A DNA stretch of 64,000 bases from positions 124,001 to 188,000 of the forward strand of contig NZ_ABCS01000003.1 of assembly GCF_000170895.1 (NCBI RefSeq). Direction: 5' to 3'. The translations under genes were made by a program, and so were the position numbers. The notes under the pieces are model-generated. The model ran no database searches and was not told the origin of the DNA. It saw nothing but the letters and a program-made list of their open reading frames with translations. This document shows, one piece after another, positions 1-11,855 of this stretch (the stretch's first letter is position 1; every line of letters starts with the position of its first letter). This stretch comes from Plesiocystis pacifica SIR-1. Lineage in GTDB: Bacteria > Myxococcota_A > Polyangia > Nannocystales > Nannocystaceae.

Positions 1-38
1 CAGCCCTCGCCGAGCGCGCGGGACTGGGAGGCGTCTGG

Positions 39-452
39 GTGACCAGTAGCGATTCGAGCGACGAAGGCGAGAAGTCGGACAGTCGCGAGGTTCGCATCTG
101 GGTCGAGTCGGACGAGGACGCCGCCAAGATCGAGGCCCTGCTCGAGGCCCTCGGCTTCACGGTCTTGCGCGAGCTCGGCGACGGCGATGGCCCCGCCCGC
201 CTGCGCTGGGCGGTCAACCGATTGTGCAATCGCTACCAGCTGACGCCGCGGGAGCGCGACGTGCTTCAGGGCGTGCTCGCGGGCTGGCGCAATGGCCAGG
301 TCGCGAAGGACTTGAACATCAGCGGCGCCACCGTGAAGTGGCACCTCCACAACATCTTCACCAAGACGGGCGCCGAAGACCGCGAGTCGCTGCTGCGCTT
401 GGCGTTGCAGCTGGGCGGCCGCACCCGCGAGCCGGAGCGAGGCGAGAGCTAG
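39..452 (+). CDS. LuxR-type helix-turn-helix regulator
   Basis: The C-terminal half (about residues 66-130) is a GerE/LuxR-type DNA-binding helix-turn-helix: LTPRERDVL opens the first helix and ISGATVKWHLHNIFTKTG covers the turn and recognition helix. The first 60 residues are acidic and show no receiver domain (no phosphoacceptor Asp in a beta-strand context), so control by phosphorylation is not supported. The chosen start is a GTG. The frame stays open to the left edge of the window, so the protein could begin further upstream. The following gene is convergent. A transcription-factor role is known for the family; its targets cannot be seen here. Confidence 0.75.
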   Translation: MTSSDSSDEGEKSDSREVRIWVESDEDAAKIEALLEALGFTVLRELGDGDGPARLRWAVNRLCNRYQLTPRERDVLQGVLAGWRNGQVAKDLNISGATVKWHLHNIFTKTGAEDRESLLRLALQLGGRTREPERGES

Positions 453-500
453 GCTCGCCTCGTCCCGAAGGGACGCAGCGCGAGGGGACCTCGTCGCTGC

Positions 501-516
501 GTCGCCGCTTGGCGAC
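501..516. terminator. Possible terminator hairpin between convergent genes
   Basis: GTCGCC and GGCGAC form a 6-bp perfect stem with a GCTT loop, lying between two convergent genes. No T-run follows, so this is only a weak candidate for a bidirectional terminator. Confidence 0.3.
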
Positions 517-530
517 ACGTCGCGCAAGCT

Positions 531-1058
531 TCAATCAAAGACCTCTTGGCCGTCGAAGCAGGTGACGGTCCCGTCCTCGTTGCACACGCCGTCGTGGCAC
601 CAGAACAAGGTGCCGTCGCAGTCCGAGCCGGGCCAGCAGATGGCGCCCCAGCAGCAGATCGGCATGGCGGAGGCGCCGGGCGTGATCTCGGCGGTCTCGC
701 ACAGCCCCGCTTGGCTACAGGCGTTGGCGAGGGGGATGTAGGCGACCACGAGGTTCTGACCGGGGTCGTAGACTTCGCCGTAGCGAGCGTGGAAGGCGAC
801 GGAGCCGAGGGGGCAGCCGCCGGTGGTTTGCAGCCGCACGGTACCCATGCCGTCGAGGCACACCGCCGCGTCGAGGACGGGCGCGTTCGGGCCGGTGTAT
901 TCGCAGACCGCCCGCGTGCTGTCGCAGAGGTCGCGGAGCTGGACGTTCGACGGATCACCCACGGGGACGTTGGCCCGCGCGGAGCCCGACGCCGCAAGGG
1001 CTGCAAGGGTGGTGACGGTGAGCGCGAGGGCGCTGGAGAGGGCGAGTTTGTTGGTCAT
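531..1058 (-). CDS. Secreted cysteine-rich protein of unknown function
   Basis: The protein has 175 residues with a clear Sec signal peptide: MTNK, then a hydrophobic stretch rich in Ala/Leu/Thr, then SARANVP, which suggests cleavage after about residue 29. The mature part has at least twelve cysteines, clustered toward the C-terminus (CCWGAICWPGSDCDG, CHDGVCNEDGTVTC), which suggests several disulfide bonds in a small extracellular protein. No catalytic motif was recognised. The last 40 residues resemble short disulfide-knotted modules in myxobacterial secreted proteins, but no family can be named. Its upstream region holds an inverted repeat and faces a divergent XRE regulator, a possible but unproven controller. 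Confidence 0.7.
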   Translation of the reverse strand: MTNKLALSSALALTVTTLAALAASGSARANVPVGDPSNVQLRDLCDSTRAVCEYTGPNAPVLDAAVCLDGMGTVRLQTTGGCPLGSVAFHARYGEVYDPGQNLVVAYIPLANACSQAGLCETAEITPGASAMPICCWGAICWPGSDCDGTLFWCHDGVCNEDGTVTCFDGQEVFD

Positions 1059-1080
1059 GGAGAGATCTTACTTGGGTCAC

Positions 1081-1098
1081 CCCAACCTGGGGGTTGGG
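1081..1098. promoter_or_regulatory. Inverted repeat between divergent genes
   Basis: CCCAACC and GGTTGGG form a perfect 7-bp inverted repeat with a 4-nt spacer. It lies 23 bp before the start of the Cys-rich secreted protein and about 140 bp before the XRE regulator. It could be an operator or a 5' leader hairpin. The link to the XRE regulator is inference. Confidence 0.4.
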
Positions 1099-1239
1099 AC
1101 TGATCAAAGCTCGAAACTGCCAGAACGCCGTATCTGCGCTCTGTTGGCTCGTTTACGAACAACCGCCTGGCGACACCCGGCCCGCCTGCCGGATGGGATT
1201 TTTTTGAACGCTTCATGTGCGGGCCCTGCTTTAACTCCG

Positions 1240-1626
1240 ATGACGGACGTCTACGAGGTCGAAGGGCGGCGCTTTGGGCGCCATGTCCGGAGTCTGCGCA
1301 AGACCCGCGGGCTCACCCAAGAGGCGCTGGCGCGCAAGGCAGGCCTGTCTGGGGACACGATTCGGCGCCTCGAGGGCGGGACTTTTTCGCCGAGCCTGAC
1401 CACCCTCGTCCGATTGTCTCGGGGACTCGAGCTGCGCTTGTCGACGATCCTCGCGAGCTACGAGATCGGCATGTTGCCGGTGGAGCGCGAGCTCGCCGAC
1501 CTGCTCAGCGGTCGCGACGAGAAGGAGCTGCGCATCGTCCTCGAGGTCGTGAAGGTGTTGCTGCGCGACTGGGGCGAGGGGGGCGAGGGAGGCGAGGGGG
1601 GCGAGGGCTCGGGCGAGAGCAACTAG
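1240..1626 (+). CDS. XRE-family transcriptional regulator
   Basis: The protein has 128 residues. An XRE/Cro-type helix-turn-helix spans about residues 10-65: FGRHVRSLRKTRGLTQEALA gives the first helices and GLSGDTIRRLEGG the recognition helix. A short helical tail with LADLLSGRDEKELRIVLEVV follows, then a low-complexity Gly-Glu tail. The ATG start gives an intact domain directly behind it. The same frame is open further upstream, but that part overlaps the divergent gene and has no domain. It reads away from the secreted Cys-rich gene and may regulate it or itself. The G-rich DNA of the tail is noted separately. Confidence 0.8.
   Translation: MTDVYEVEGRRFGRHVRSLRKTRGLTQEALARKAGLSGDTIRRLEGGTFSPSLTTLVRLSRGLELRLSTILASYEIGMLPVERELADLLSGRDEKELRIVLEVVKVLLRDWGEGGEGGEGGEGSGESN
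1571..1613 (+). repeat. G-tract repeat with quadruplex potential
   Basis: Six runs of three to six G on the coding strand (1571-1574, 1578-1583, 1587-1589, 1596-1601, 1605-1607, 1611-1613) are separated by 3-6 nt, mostly CGA. They encode the Gly-Glu tail of the XRE regulator, ending 13 bp before its stop-codon end. The pattern satisfies the usual G3+N1-7 rule for a quadruplex. Confidence 0.6.
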
Positions 1627-1633
1627 CGCTGCG

Positions 1634-2800
1634 TCAGCGCCACCAGCTCGACAGCTGGCGCAGCACCCCGGGGTCGGTCATCAGCGCGAGGTGGCCGGTG
1701 CGCGGGAAGTGGGCGACGCCGGTCGGATCGATGCGTTGGCGCGCGCGCGGGTCGAGGCTCTGGCCCTTGGCGCTCGCGGGTCGCACGAGGCCGTCGCCAA
1801 AGGCCGCGCCGAGGGTGTCGGCGAGGCGCGTGGGTTCGTCGGCGCGGCGCCCTCGCTCGCCTTCGGGCGCCTCCTCGGCGGTCGGCTGGGCGTCGCTCAG
1901 GGTCCCGTAGAGCACGTAGCACTCGGCCTGCTCGGGGAAGCGCGCGGGGCTGGGCACGGACGCGGCGGGGCGGTCGAGGTCGAGGTGGCGCCAGTCCTCG
2001 TCGAGCACGAAGCCGTGGCGCAGGTCCTTGATGCCCGCCGAGCGCAGCGAGATCGCGGCCCCGATCAGCATGGTCCACGGGTTCCAGAGCGCGCGCAGGG
2101 TGAAGGCCGTGATGTTGGCCAGGCGCTCGAGGTCGGCCCCGCGCGAGGGCACGCCGAGCAGGAAGACCTGCGACACCCGACGGGGCCAAGTCAGCCCGGC
2201 CTCGAGGGCGTAGTGGCAGGCGCTGCGGGTGACCAGCCCGCCCATGCTGTGGGCGACGATCGACAGGGACTCGAAGGGGTAGGCGGCGAACAGGTGCTCG
2301 AGCAAGTGGGCGAGCTCGCGGCCGTTCTCGGAGATGTGTCGGCCGGTGTTGTAGCCGACGAGGATCGGGGTCAGCCCGTGGTCGCGGGCCATGGACGCGG
2401 GGATGTCGACGCGCTCGTCGCCTCGGTCGCGGCCGACCCCAAAGCGCCACGCCAGCTGCGAGCCCATCAGCCCGTGGACGAACAGGCACGCGGCCGGGCC
2501 CGCCCCGGGCACCGCCACTGGTGGACTCTCGAGCAGCCGCGGCAGCGGCGAGGGATCGTCGCGGGTCGGCTCGGGCAGCTCGTACAGGCGCATGGGCACG
2601 GCCAGGCGCGAGCCGTGGGTTGCGAGGCGATCGCCGACGGCCCCGTTGAGCGCGCCCAGGGCCTCGTCGCGGCGGCCGGGGTAGGCGCGCAGCAGCCTCT
2701 GGGCCAGGGCCGCGAGCCCCTCTCCGGAGCTCTTACCCATGGCCCCGCCAGTCCCCTCCAGCGTCGCCAGGGTCACCGGAGGGTCTGTGGGCTCGGCCAT
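1634..2800 (-). CDS. Alpha/beta-hydrolase, lipase/esterase-like
   Basis: The 388-residue protein has the hallmarks of an alpha/beta-hydrolase. LFVHGLMGS (near residue 110) is an oxyanion-hole motif, AHSMGG (near 165) is the nucleophile elbow with the catalytic Ser, and GHLALM close to the C-terminus provides the catalytic His. The layout resembles PGAP1/LipA-like acyl hydrolases that act on lipids or esters. There is no signal peptide, so a cytoplasmic enzyme is expected. The first 70 residues form a helical extension without a known domain. It starts 4 bp after the stop of the upstream kinase gene on the same strand, so the two are probably co-transcribed. The substrate is unknown. Confidence 0.75.
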   Translation of the reverse strand: MAEPTDPPVTLATLEGTGGAMGKSSGEGLAALAQRLLRAYPGRRDEALGALNGAVGDRLATHGSRLAVPMRLYELPEPTRDDPSPLPRLLESPPVAVPGAGPAACLFVHGLMGSQLAWRFGVGRDRGDERVDIPASMARDHGLTPILVGYNTGRHISENGRELAHLLEHLFAAYPFESLSIVAHSMGGLVTRSACHYALEAGLTWPRRVSQVFLLGVPSRGADLERLANITAFTLRALWNPWTMLIGAAISLRSAGIKDLRHGFVLDEDWRHLDLDRPAASVPSPARFPEQAECYVLYGTLSDAQPTAEEAPEGERGRRADEPTRLADTLGAAFGDGLVRPASAKGQSLDPRARQRIDPTGVAHFPRTGHLALMTDPGVLRQLSSWWR

Positions 2801-2804
2801 GGTT

Positions 2805-4220
2805 TCAGGCCGCGAGCACGAGGAAGTAGTAGGCCGCCACGCCGCCGCCGATGGCGGTCAGACCGATCAGGATCCAGACCATCGCGTTGCTCCTCGGCTC
2901 CTGCTTGGGCGCGGGGCTCGGCAGGCGCGTGTGCGCGATGGAGTGCTCCGTGATGCCGCTCGGGTCTGGGTCGGGGAGGTCGGCCGGGGCCGCGCTCTGC
3001 GGAGGCTGGACGGCGCGCGCCGGACCGCCGCTGGACTTCACGGGCGGGCTGGGGCTGGGGCTGGGCGGCGGGCCTGGAGCGGGCGGCGGCGGAGCGCCGA
3101 GCAGGTCGTCGAGGCCGTCGACCAGGGGCGCCGTCGCGTCGAAGCCCCCCAGATCCTCGTCGTCGAGCAGCGAACCCGAGCCGGCTGGCGCCTTGCCGCC
3201 GTCGCTGTCGTCGTCGATGGACCGGAAGTTGGCCATCTCCTCCGCCATCAGCTGCATGATCAGGTTGGCCGGGCCCTCCTTGTCGCGCTTGGCCGCGAGC
3301 TTGGCCTCCTCGATCTGGCGCAGCTCGGCGAGCAGGCGCTGGAGATCGCGGGTCGAGACCTTGAGGCGGTGCGAGAACAGGAAGCTGAGCAGGTCGTCGG
3401 CGAAGTCGGCCGCGGTCGCGTAGCGATCGTCCTCGTGGCGCGCGAGGGACTTGAGGATGATGCGCTCGAGCTCGGCCGGGACCTCGGGGTTTTGCCGGCG
3501 GATGCTCGGGATCTTGGCCGCGCGGACCATCTCGACGGTCTGGTAGTCCGTCTCGCCCAGGAACAGGCGCTTCATGGTCAGCATCTCGTAGGCGAGGATG
3601 CCGACGGCGAACACGTCGGTGCGCCCGTCCACGGCCCGGCCGTGGGCGGCCTCGGGGGAGAGGTAGCTGAACTTGCCCTTGACCACGCCCTGGTCCGTGG
3701 ACTCGAGCTGGGAGGTCGCCTTGGCCAGGCCGAAGTCCGTCAGCTTGACCTCGCCGTTCCACGAGATCAGCAGGTTGGGCGGGGAGATGTCGCGGTGGAC
3801 GACGTTGAGGTGCTCGCCGGTCTCGGGGTCCGGGAGGTTGTGGGCGTAGTCGAGGCCCTTGAGGGTCTCGTTGAGGATCCAGATGACCAGCGGGAGCGGG
3901 ACGCGGCGCCCCTGCTCTTGCAGGAACTCGAGCACGCGCTTGAGGGTCGTGCCCTCGACGTACTCCATGACGATGAAGTAGGTCTCGTCGGATTTGCCGA
4001 GGTCGAAGACGGAGACGACGTTGGCGTGGTTGAAGTGCAGGCTGAGGCGAGCCTCGTCCAGGAACATCCGGACGAAGCGCTCGTCCTTCAGGAGCCCGGG
4101 GAGGATGCGCTTGATCGCAACCTTCTTTTTGAACCCGGCGACGGACACGGACTGGGAGACCCAGACCTCGGCCATGCCGCCAGCGGCCAGACGGTAGAGC
4201 GGTGTGTAGTTCTGCGCCAT
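2805..4220 (-). CDS. Tail-anchored Ser/Thr protein kinase
   Basis: The kinase domain covers about residues 8-290. Visible motifs are a glycine-rich loop (AAGGMAEVW), catalytic K37, E56 in the C-helix, the catalytic loop HRDISPPN (142-149), the DFG motif (162-164) and SPEA in the activation segment. This is a complete Hanks-type kinase and is expected to be active. A Pro/Ser-rich linker of about 100 residues follows. One transmembrane helix close to the C-terminus (WILIGLTAIGGGVAAYYFL) leaves only a few residues after it, so the kinase should be tail-anchored and face the cytoplasm. No extracellular sensor domain is present, unlike PknB with PASTA repeats. It is followed after 4 bp by the hydrolase gene. 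Confidence 0.9.
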   Translation of the reverse strand: MAQNYTPLYRLAAGGMAEVWVSQSVSVAGFKKKVAIKRILPGLLKDERFVRMFLDEARLSLHFNHANVVSVFDLGKSDETYFIVMEYVEGTTLKRVLEFLQEQGRRVPLPLVIWILNETLKGLDYAHNLPDPETGEHLNVVHRDISPPNLLISWNGEVKLTDFGLAKATSQLESTDQGVVKGKFSYLSPEAAHGRAVDGRTDVFAVGILAYEMLTMKRLFLGETDYQTVEMVRAAKIPSIRRQNPEVPAELERIILKSLARHEDDRYATAADFADDLLSFLFSHRLKVSTRDLQRLLAELRQIEEAKLAAKRDKEGPANLIMQLMAEEMANFRSIDDDSDGGKAPAGSGSLLDDEDLGGFDATAPLVDGLDDLLGAPPPPAPGPPPSPSPSPPVKSSGGPARAVQPPQSAAPADLPDPDPSGITEHSIAHTRLPSPAPKQEPRSNAMVWILIGLTAIGGGVAAYYFLVLAA

Positions 4221-4298
4221 GGGGCGGTGGCCGTGATTGTACGCCTGGATCCCCGGCTTGGAACAATTTTGGCGGGGATTTGGGCGGAGCCGAGGCGC

Positions 4299-5519
4299 TC
4301 AGCCGGCCGCGGGCGGGTCGTAGCGGTTGAGCACCAGGCGCAGCACGCCAATCCACATGTCCGTCTCGATGGACAGGAGCAGGCGGCGCTCGCCTCGGGT
4401 CACGTACGCGCGGAAGGTGTACTTGCGCTTGTCCTCGCGCACGACGCCATGGCGGTCGACCCGGGACAGGGTCCCCTCGAGCAGGTAGACGTCGTCGTTG
4501 GTCACCCCGAGCCCCGTGGCCACGCTGGGCATGGGGTCGAGCTTGGCCTTGCCCCGGCCGACGACGTCCACGCGCATCAGGGTGCGTCCGTCCAGCACGT
4601 GGGAGGAGATCTGTTCGCCCTCGTCGAGATCGAGGGAGCGGACCCACGCCATGGCCGACATCGCGTCGAAGGTGTCGCGGGGAACATCCCGGGTCAGCGT
4701 GGCAGATTTGTCGTCTCGGGTGTCGACGATGCGGATGTGCCCGCGGCCCTCGAAGTCGGTCTCGACGACCCGGCGCTTGTACTTGCTGGTGCCCAGGCCG
4801 CTGCGTACCAGGGTGTTCGTGGAGCTGACCACGGCCCCGGTGTGCTCGTCGATGGTGGTGTTGATGCGGTCCTCCATCGAGCTGAGCAGGGAGACCACGC
4901 CGGAGGTCACCGCGCGCCCCTCGATGCGGTAGCGGCCGCTGCCCTGGGGGTAGTCGCCGCGCGGGTCGGGGATGTACTCGGTGACGCCGGCCTCGGCCAT
5001 GCCGGCGGGGTTGCCCGCGATGAACACGTCGAAGACGAAGCGCTCGCCCACGCGCACCGCGTGCACGTAGGGCTCGGGAATGCGCGTGGGCGGGAAGCGG
5101 CGGCGGCGGTCGTTGAACTCCGGCGCGTCGAGGCTGGCGCTCCAGCCCACGGGGGCCTGGTCGGCCTGCTCCTCGCGGACCTGCACGGTCGGGCTGTGCA
5201 TGCGCGGAAGGCGACTCGCGTCGCGGCTCGCTCGGGTCCGAGCCTGCTGTTGGCCGGCGCCGGTCTGGGCCCGCGCGGCGTGCTCACGGGCCTCGGCGAC
5301 CGATTGCCGGGCGATGTGGGTCTGGTCGCGGCCGTCGTCCTTGGACTCGGGCCCGGGGCCGTTGGGGCGCGGGGGAGAGCCCGCGCCCATCAACAGGGCG
5401 AGGCCAGCCACGGCTCCGAGGGTCGCGCTCGCTCGTGCCAGGCGCCCCCCGGTCCCGCGGGCGTCGCGGGAGCTGCGGGGGGCACGGGCGTCGCGGGGGT
5501 CGGGGCGGGCAGCGGTCAT
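4299..5519 (-). CDS. DUF3108 domain envelope protein
   Basis: The 406-residue protein has an N-terminal hydrophobic segment ([14 protein letters not shown], about residues 30-45) that may export it. About 70 Gln/Arg/Ala-rich residues follow, then a DUF3108-type domain from about residue 150: [31 protein letters not shown] and a series of beta-strand pairs. DUF3108 proteins are periplasmic or outer-membrane-associated beta-rich proteins of uncertain function. The chosen ATG keeps the hydrophobic segment near the N-terminus; the frame runs open further upstream, but that part is antisense to pdxA. It is divergent from pdxA with 66 bp between the starts. The kinase gene lies downstream on the same strand. 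Confidence 0.7.
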   Translation of the reverse strand: MTAARPDPRDARAPRSSRDARGTGGRLARASATLGAVAGLALLMGAGSPPRPNGPGPESKDDGRDQTHIARQSVAEAREHAARAQTGAGQQQARTRASRDASRLPRMHSPTVQVREEQADQAPVGWSASLDAPEFNDRRRRFPPTRIPEPYVHAVRVGERFVFDVFIAGNPAGMAEAGVTEYIPDPRGDYPQGSGRYRIEGRAVTSGVVSLLSSMEDRINTTIDEHTGAVVSSTNTLVRSGLGTSKYKRRVVETDFEGRGHIRIVDTRDDKSATLTRDVPRDTFDAMSAMAWVRSLDLDEGEQISSHVLDGRTLMRVDVVGRGKAKLDPMPSVATGLGVTNDDVYLLEGTLSRVDRHGVVREDKRKYTFRAYVTRGERRLLLSIETDMWIGVLRLVLNRYDPPAAG

Positions 5520-5585
5520 GCCCCTCAATGGTAGGATGCTCGTCCCGCAGCGGCGAAGAGAAGCTGCACCGTCGGGGGTCAGCCT

Positions 5586-6569
5586 GTGACACAGCTCGTC
5601 ATCACCCAGGGGGATCCCGACGGCGTCGGCCCCGAATTGCTCCTGCGCATGGCGGCCGAGGGCGTCCTGCTCCCCGAAGATCGCGTGTTCGCGGGTCGCG
5701 CGAAGCTGCGCGGGCTCGCCGAGTCGCTGACCGCCGAGTGGGCGGCCCCGGGCTGGGCGAAGCTGGAGCCGCTCTTGGATCCGAGCCTCGCCGAGCGGGA
5801 TCCGAGCGCCCCCCTCGGCCAGTTCGAGGCCCTCGAGCGCGGGGTCGACCGTGTCCTCGAAGATGTGCGCAAAGGTGCTCCGGCGGCCCTGGTGACCGCG
5901 CCCATCGACAAGGCGGTGGCCAGCCGAGAGGGCCTGCGCCACCCCGGGCACACCGAGTACCTCGCCGAGCGGGCCGGGGTCGAAGACTTCGCCATGCTCA
6001 TGGCGGGCTCGACGATCCGCGTGGTCCTGGCGACGATCCACCTGCCCCTGCGCGCGGTAGTCAACGCCCTCGATCAGGCCGCGATCGTCCGCGCGGGCAG
6101 CTTGCTCGCGCGCTCGCTGGTCCAGGACTACGGCGTCGCCGAGCCCGTGGTCGGGGTGCTCGGGCTCAACCCCCACGCCGGCGAGGGGGGGCTGCTCGGC
6201 GACGAGGAGCAGACCCTGATCGCGCCGGCCATCGAGGCCCTCGGGGCCTGGGCCGCGCAGGCGCAGATCCCCGCGCGCTTCGTCGGTCCGCTGCCCGCGG
6301 ACACGGCCTTTCACCACAACCGCGGCGGCCGGGTGCACGGCCTGGTCGCGATGTACCACGACCAGGGCCTCGGCCCCTTCAAGCTCGCCCACTTCAGCGA
6401 CGGGGTGAACGTGACCCTCGGCCTGCCCTTCGTGCGCACCTCGCCCGACCACGGCACGGCCAAGGACATCGCCGGGCGCGGGGTCGCCGACGCCTCGAGC
6501 ATGCGCGCGGCCATCGAGCTCGCGCGGGCGATGAGCCGCGCGCGGGCCCAGACCCAGACCCTCCGCTGA
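5586..6569 (+). CDS. pdxA: 4-hydroxythreonine-4-phosphate dehydrogenase
   Basis: PdxA oxidises 4-phosphooxy-threonine with NAD(P)+ in the DXP-dependent route to pyridoxal 5'-phosphate. The family signatures are present: [12 protein letters not shown] at the N-terminus, [17 protein letters not shown] (metal/substrate His), LNPHAGEGG, the metal-binding [10 protein letters not shown] and [12 protein letters not shown] near the C-terminus. At 327 residues it has the normal family length. It begins with GTG; a GTG start gives the correct first strand LVITQGDP. It lies 16 bp upstream of uvrA on the same strand, so the two are likely to be co-transcribed although unrelated in function. Confidence 0.95.
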   Translation: MTQLVITQGDPDGVGPELLLRMAAEGVLLPEDRVFAGRAKLRGLAESLTAEWAAPGWAKLEPLLDPSLAERDPSAPLGQFEALERGVDRVLEDVRKGAPAALVTAPIDKAVASREGLRHPGHTEYLAERAGVEDFAMLMAGSTIRVVLATIHLPLRAVVNALDQAAIVRAGSLLARSLVQDYGVAEPVVGVLGLNPHAGEGGLLGDEEQTLIAPAIEALGAWAAQAQIPARFVGPLPADTAFHHNRGGRVHGLVAMYHDQGLGPFKLAHFSDGVNVTLGLPFVRTSPDHGTAKDIAGRGVADASSMRAAIELARAMSRARAQTQTLR

Positions 6570-6585
6570 GCCAGAGTCTTCGTCG

Positions 6586-9513
<2,928 letters not shown>

Positions 9514-9546
9514 GACCGGCGGCCCTGCTAAAATGTTCGCGTATCC

Positions 9547-11157
9547 ATGTCTATTGTGGGCGAATCGACCTTGGGCCTGTCCTTGGGTGCCGCGCTTTGC
9601 GTGGCGCTCGTGTTCACACCGCGTCCGGCTGACGCCGCAGGCGAGTGCGACTGCGACCACGTCATCGAACCCGACGCGGCCACGGCCAACGGGGCCGAGC
9701 TCGGCGTCACGCCGGGGCAGAGCGTGTGCGTGCGCGGCGGGGAGCGGGAGTTCCTGCGTCTCTACGACTTCGTGGGCAGCTCCGACGCGTGGATCGAGAT
9801 CCGCAACTGCGAGGGCGTGGTCGAGATCGACAACGACGACCGCGGCTACGGCCTGACCGCCGAGGGCTCGCGCTACTTCCGGATCACGGGCAGCGGCGAC
9901 CCGGACCACGAGTACGGCATCCGCGTCCGAGCCACGCGCACGGGCCCGGACTACTCGGCCAGCGGCGTGGTCGTGTCGGGGCTGAGCAGCGACTACGAGC
10001 TCGACCACTTCGAGGTCCTCGACAGCGGCTTCGCCGGCTTCAACCTCAAGACCGAGCCGCGCTGTGACGGCTCGGCCAACCTCGGCAACTTCGTCCAGTA
10101 CGACACCCGCGTCCACCACAACTGGATCCACGACCCCCGCGGCGAGGGCATCTACTTCGGGAGCACGGGCTACGGCGGCCGCGACTACGACTGCGACGGC
10201 GAGACCGTCACCCTCTACCCCCACGAGCACCACGGCGTCGACATCCACCACAACCTCATCGAGGACACGGGCTGGGACGGCATGCAGGTCGGGGTCTCGC
10301 CCGTCGACTGCGCGGTGTGGGCCAACACCATCCGCGACGTGGGCCTCGAGGGGGTGATGTGGCAGCAGCAGGGCATGCAGATCGGCGCGTCGAGCTGTGA
10401 GATCTACGCCAACCGCCTCGAGCGCGGGCCGACCAACGGCATCTTCATCCAGATCTCCCCGGACACCGTCGTCCACGACAACCTCATCGTCGACTTCGCC
10501 CAGACGGGCATCTACGCCAACCTCAACGACGCCCCGGAGTTCGACGGCTCGAGCTACGTGTTCGTGCACAACACGGTGCTGCGCTCGGGCAAGTGGGGCA
10601 TCGCCGTGTTCGGCCCGACCCTCGCCGACAACCTCGGCTGGAACAACCTCGTGCTCGAGTCCGGCGAGGCCGACATCGCGGCGGCCAACGACGTCGACTG
10701 GGACGCGCAGGGCAACATCACCGGCGTGCCCATCGCGGAGCTGGGCTTCGTCGACCCCGAGGGCGGCGACTTCCACCTGCTCGAGGACTCCCAGGCCGTG
10801 GGCGCCGGGGTCCCGGCGACGGACTGGAGCAGCCAGGACCGCGACGGGGTCGAGCGCGACGCCGCGGCCCCGGACGTGGGCGCCTACGAGTACACGACGG
10901 AGCCGCCGCCCGAGGAGCCCCCGGACGACGGCGGCGGCGGGTCGGACTCGGGCGGCGACGAAGCCGGCTCGGACGGCGGCGACGAAGCCGGCTCAGATGG
11001 CGGCACGGACAGCGGCGAGGACGCGGGGGCCGACGGCGAGGCCGGCTGCGGGTGCGCGAGCACGGGCGGCGGCTCGGGCTCCCTGCCCCTGGCGCTGCTC
11101 GTGTTCGCCGGGCTGCTGCGCGCGCGTCGACGTCAGGCGACGGCCAGCGCCCGGTAG
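9547..11157 (+). CDS. Secreted right-handed beta-helix protein with MYXO-CTERM tail
   Basis: A Sec signal peptide (hydrophobic LGAALCVALVF, cleavage near DAAGE) precedes a beta-helix region of about 400 residues. It consists of repeated coils such as VHHNWIHDPRGEGIYFG, IHHNLIEDTGWDGMQVG and VHDNLIVDFAQTGIYAN, which is the PbH1/NosD-like pattern of polysaccharide lyases and surface proteins. A Pro-rich then Asp/Gly/Ser-rich linker follows (two copies of GGDEAGSDG). The end is a MYXO-CTERM-type sorting tail: GCGCAS, a hydrophobic helix and a terminal RARRR cluster. Such tails are thought to be processed by a rhombosortase-like enzyme and to route proteins to the surface. The catalytic activity is unknown. 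The 3' end overlaps the convergent GST gene by 25 bp. Confidence 0.85.
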   Translation: MSIVGESTLGLSLGAALCVALVFTPRPADAAGECDCDHVIEPDAATANGAELGVTPGQSVCVRGGEREFLRLYDFVGSSDAWIEIRNCEGVVEIDNDDRGYGLTAEGSRYFRITGSGDPDHEYGIRVRATRTGPDYSASGVVVSGLSSDYELDHFEVLDSGFAGFNLKTEPRCDGSANLGNFVQYDTRVHHNWIHDPRGEGIYFGSTGYGGRDYDCDGETVTLYPHEHHGVDIHHNLIEDTGWDGMQVGVSPVDCAVWANTIRDVGLEGVMWQQQGMQIGASSCEIYANRLERGPTNGIFIQISPDTVVHDNLIVDFAQTGIYANLNDAPEFDGSSYVFVHNTVLRSGKWGIAVFGPTLADNLGWNNLVLESGEADIAAANDVDWDAQGNITGVPIAELGFVDPEGGDFHLLEDSQAVGAGVPATDWSSQDRDGVERDAAAPDVGAYEYTTEPPPEEPPDDGGGGSDSGGDEAGSDGGDEAGSDGGTDSGEDAGADGEAGCGCASTGGGSGSLPLALLVFAGLLRARRRQATASAR

Positions 11158-11774
11158 CGCTCGAGGTTGATCGCCTGGGCTTTTTGGAAGCCCTCGATCG
11201 CGCTCAGGCGCTCGAGGTAGGCCAGCAGGGCCGGGTGCGCGACGGCCTCGCGCGCGCCGAAGCGGGCGAGGGCCAGGGCCCAGCCCAGGTAGTAGTCGGC
11301 GCCGGAGGGGCTCGCCCCCACGGCGAAGTCTCGGGTCTCGAGGTGCGCGGCGACGACCTCGAGCAGGGGCGGGAGCAGGCGCTGGGCCCCGTCGGCCTTG
11401 GCCGCCTCGGGGGACTGGGGGTCGAACATCGGCCCGAGGATCGCCTGGTGGAACTCCGTGGCCACGAAGGCCAGCCACTCGATCAGCCGACGGCGCTCGG
11501 CCGGACTCCGCGGCGGGCCGTGGAGGGTGTCGAGGTGGGCGAGGACGCCGACGATCTCGGTCAGCAGCTCGCCGTCGGGGGTCACCAGGCAGGGCACGCG
11601 GCGCTTGGCGTTGAGCGCGGCGAACTCGGCCTCGGCGATCTGTCGGCCCGGCCCCCGGTGGACCCAGCGGACCTCGAAGTCGCGCTCGGGCTCGAGGCCG
11701 GCTTCGAGCAAGGCGGCGTGAACGGCCATGGCGCAGGTCATGGGGGCGGCGTAGAGGGTCCAGCGTTCGGTCAT
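11133..11774 (-). CDS. Glutathione S-transferase family protein
   Basis: At 213 residues this is a typical cytosolic GST. The N-terminal thioredoxin-like domain starts WTLYAAPMTCAMAVHAALLEAG, followed by KRRVPCLVTPDGELLTEIVGVLAHL, which holds the cis-Pro and the glutathione-binding E-[ILV] pair. The all-helical C-terminal domain carries VGASPSGADYYLGWAL. A possible catalytic Ser or Cys lies in the APMTCAM loop, as in beta-class bacterial enzymes. The enzyme conjugates glutathione or reduces substrates; the substrate is unknown. The start is the ATG just before the TERWTLY strand. It is divergent from a GlxA-type regulator with a 21-bp inverted repeat between them, a common arrangement for a regulator and its target. 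Confidence 0.85.
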   Translation of the reverse strand: MTERWTLYAAPMTCAMAVHAALLEAGLEPERDFEVRWVHRGPGRQIAEAEFAALNAKRRVPCLVTPDGELLTEIVGVLAHLDTLHGPPRSPAERRRLIEWLAFVATEFHQAILGPMFDPQSPEAAKADGAQRLLPPLLEVVAAHLETRDFAVGASPSGADYYLGWALALARFGAREAVAHPALLAYLERLSAIEGFQKAQAINLERYRALAVA

Positions 11775-11810
11775 CGGTGATCTCGTTTCGATCGAGCTCC
11801 AATCGGGCGG

Positions 11811-11831
11811 GCTTCGATCTGGACTCGAAGC
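11811..11831. promoter_or_regulatory. Inverted repeat operator candidate between GST and GlxA-type regulator
   Basis: GCTTCGA and TCGAAGC form a perfect 7-bp inverted repeat with a 7-nt spacer in the 81-bp divergent promoter region. Its position, 25 bp before the regulator start and 36 bp before the GST start, fits an operator. Which protein binds it is inference. Confidence 0.5.
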
Positions 11832-11855
11832 TAGCCGCGACCTACCCTGTCTGAA

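Noticed and set aside
2739-5534. A 931-codon plus-strand frame antisense to the kinase and DUF3108 genes
   Set aside because: Low-complexity Val/Gly/Asp/Arg composition and no motif; the minus strand has convincing domains.
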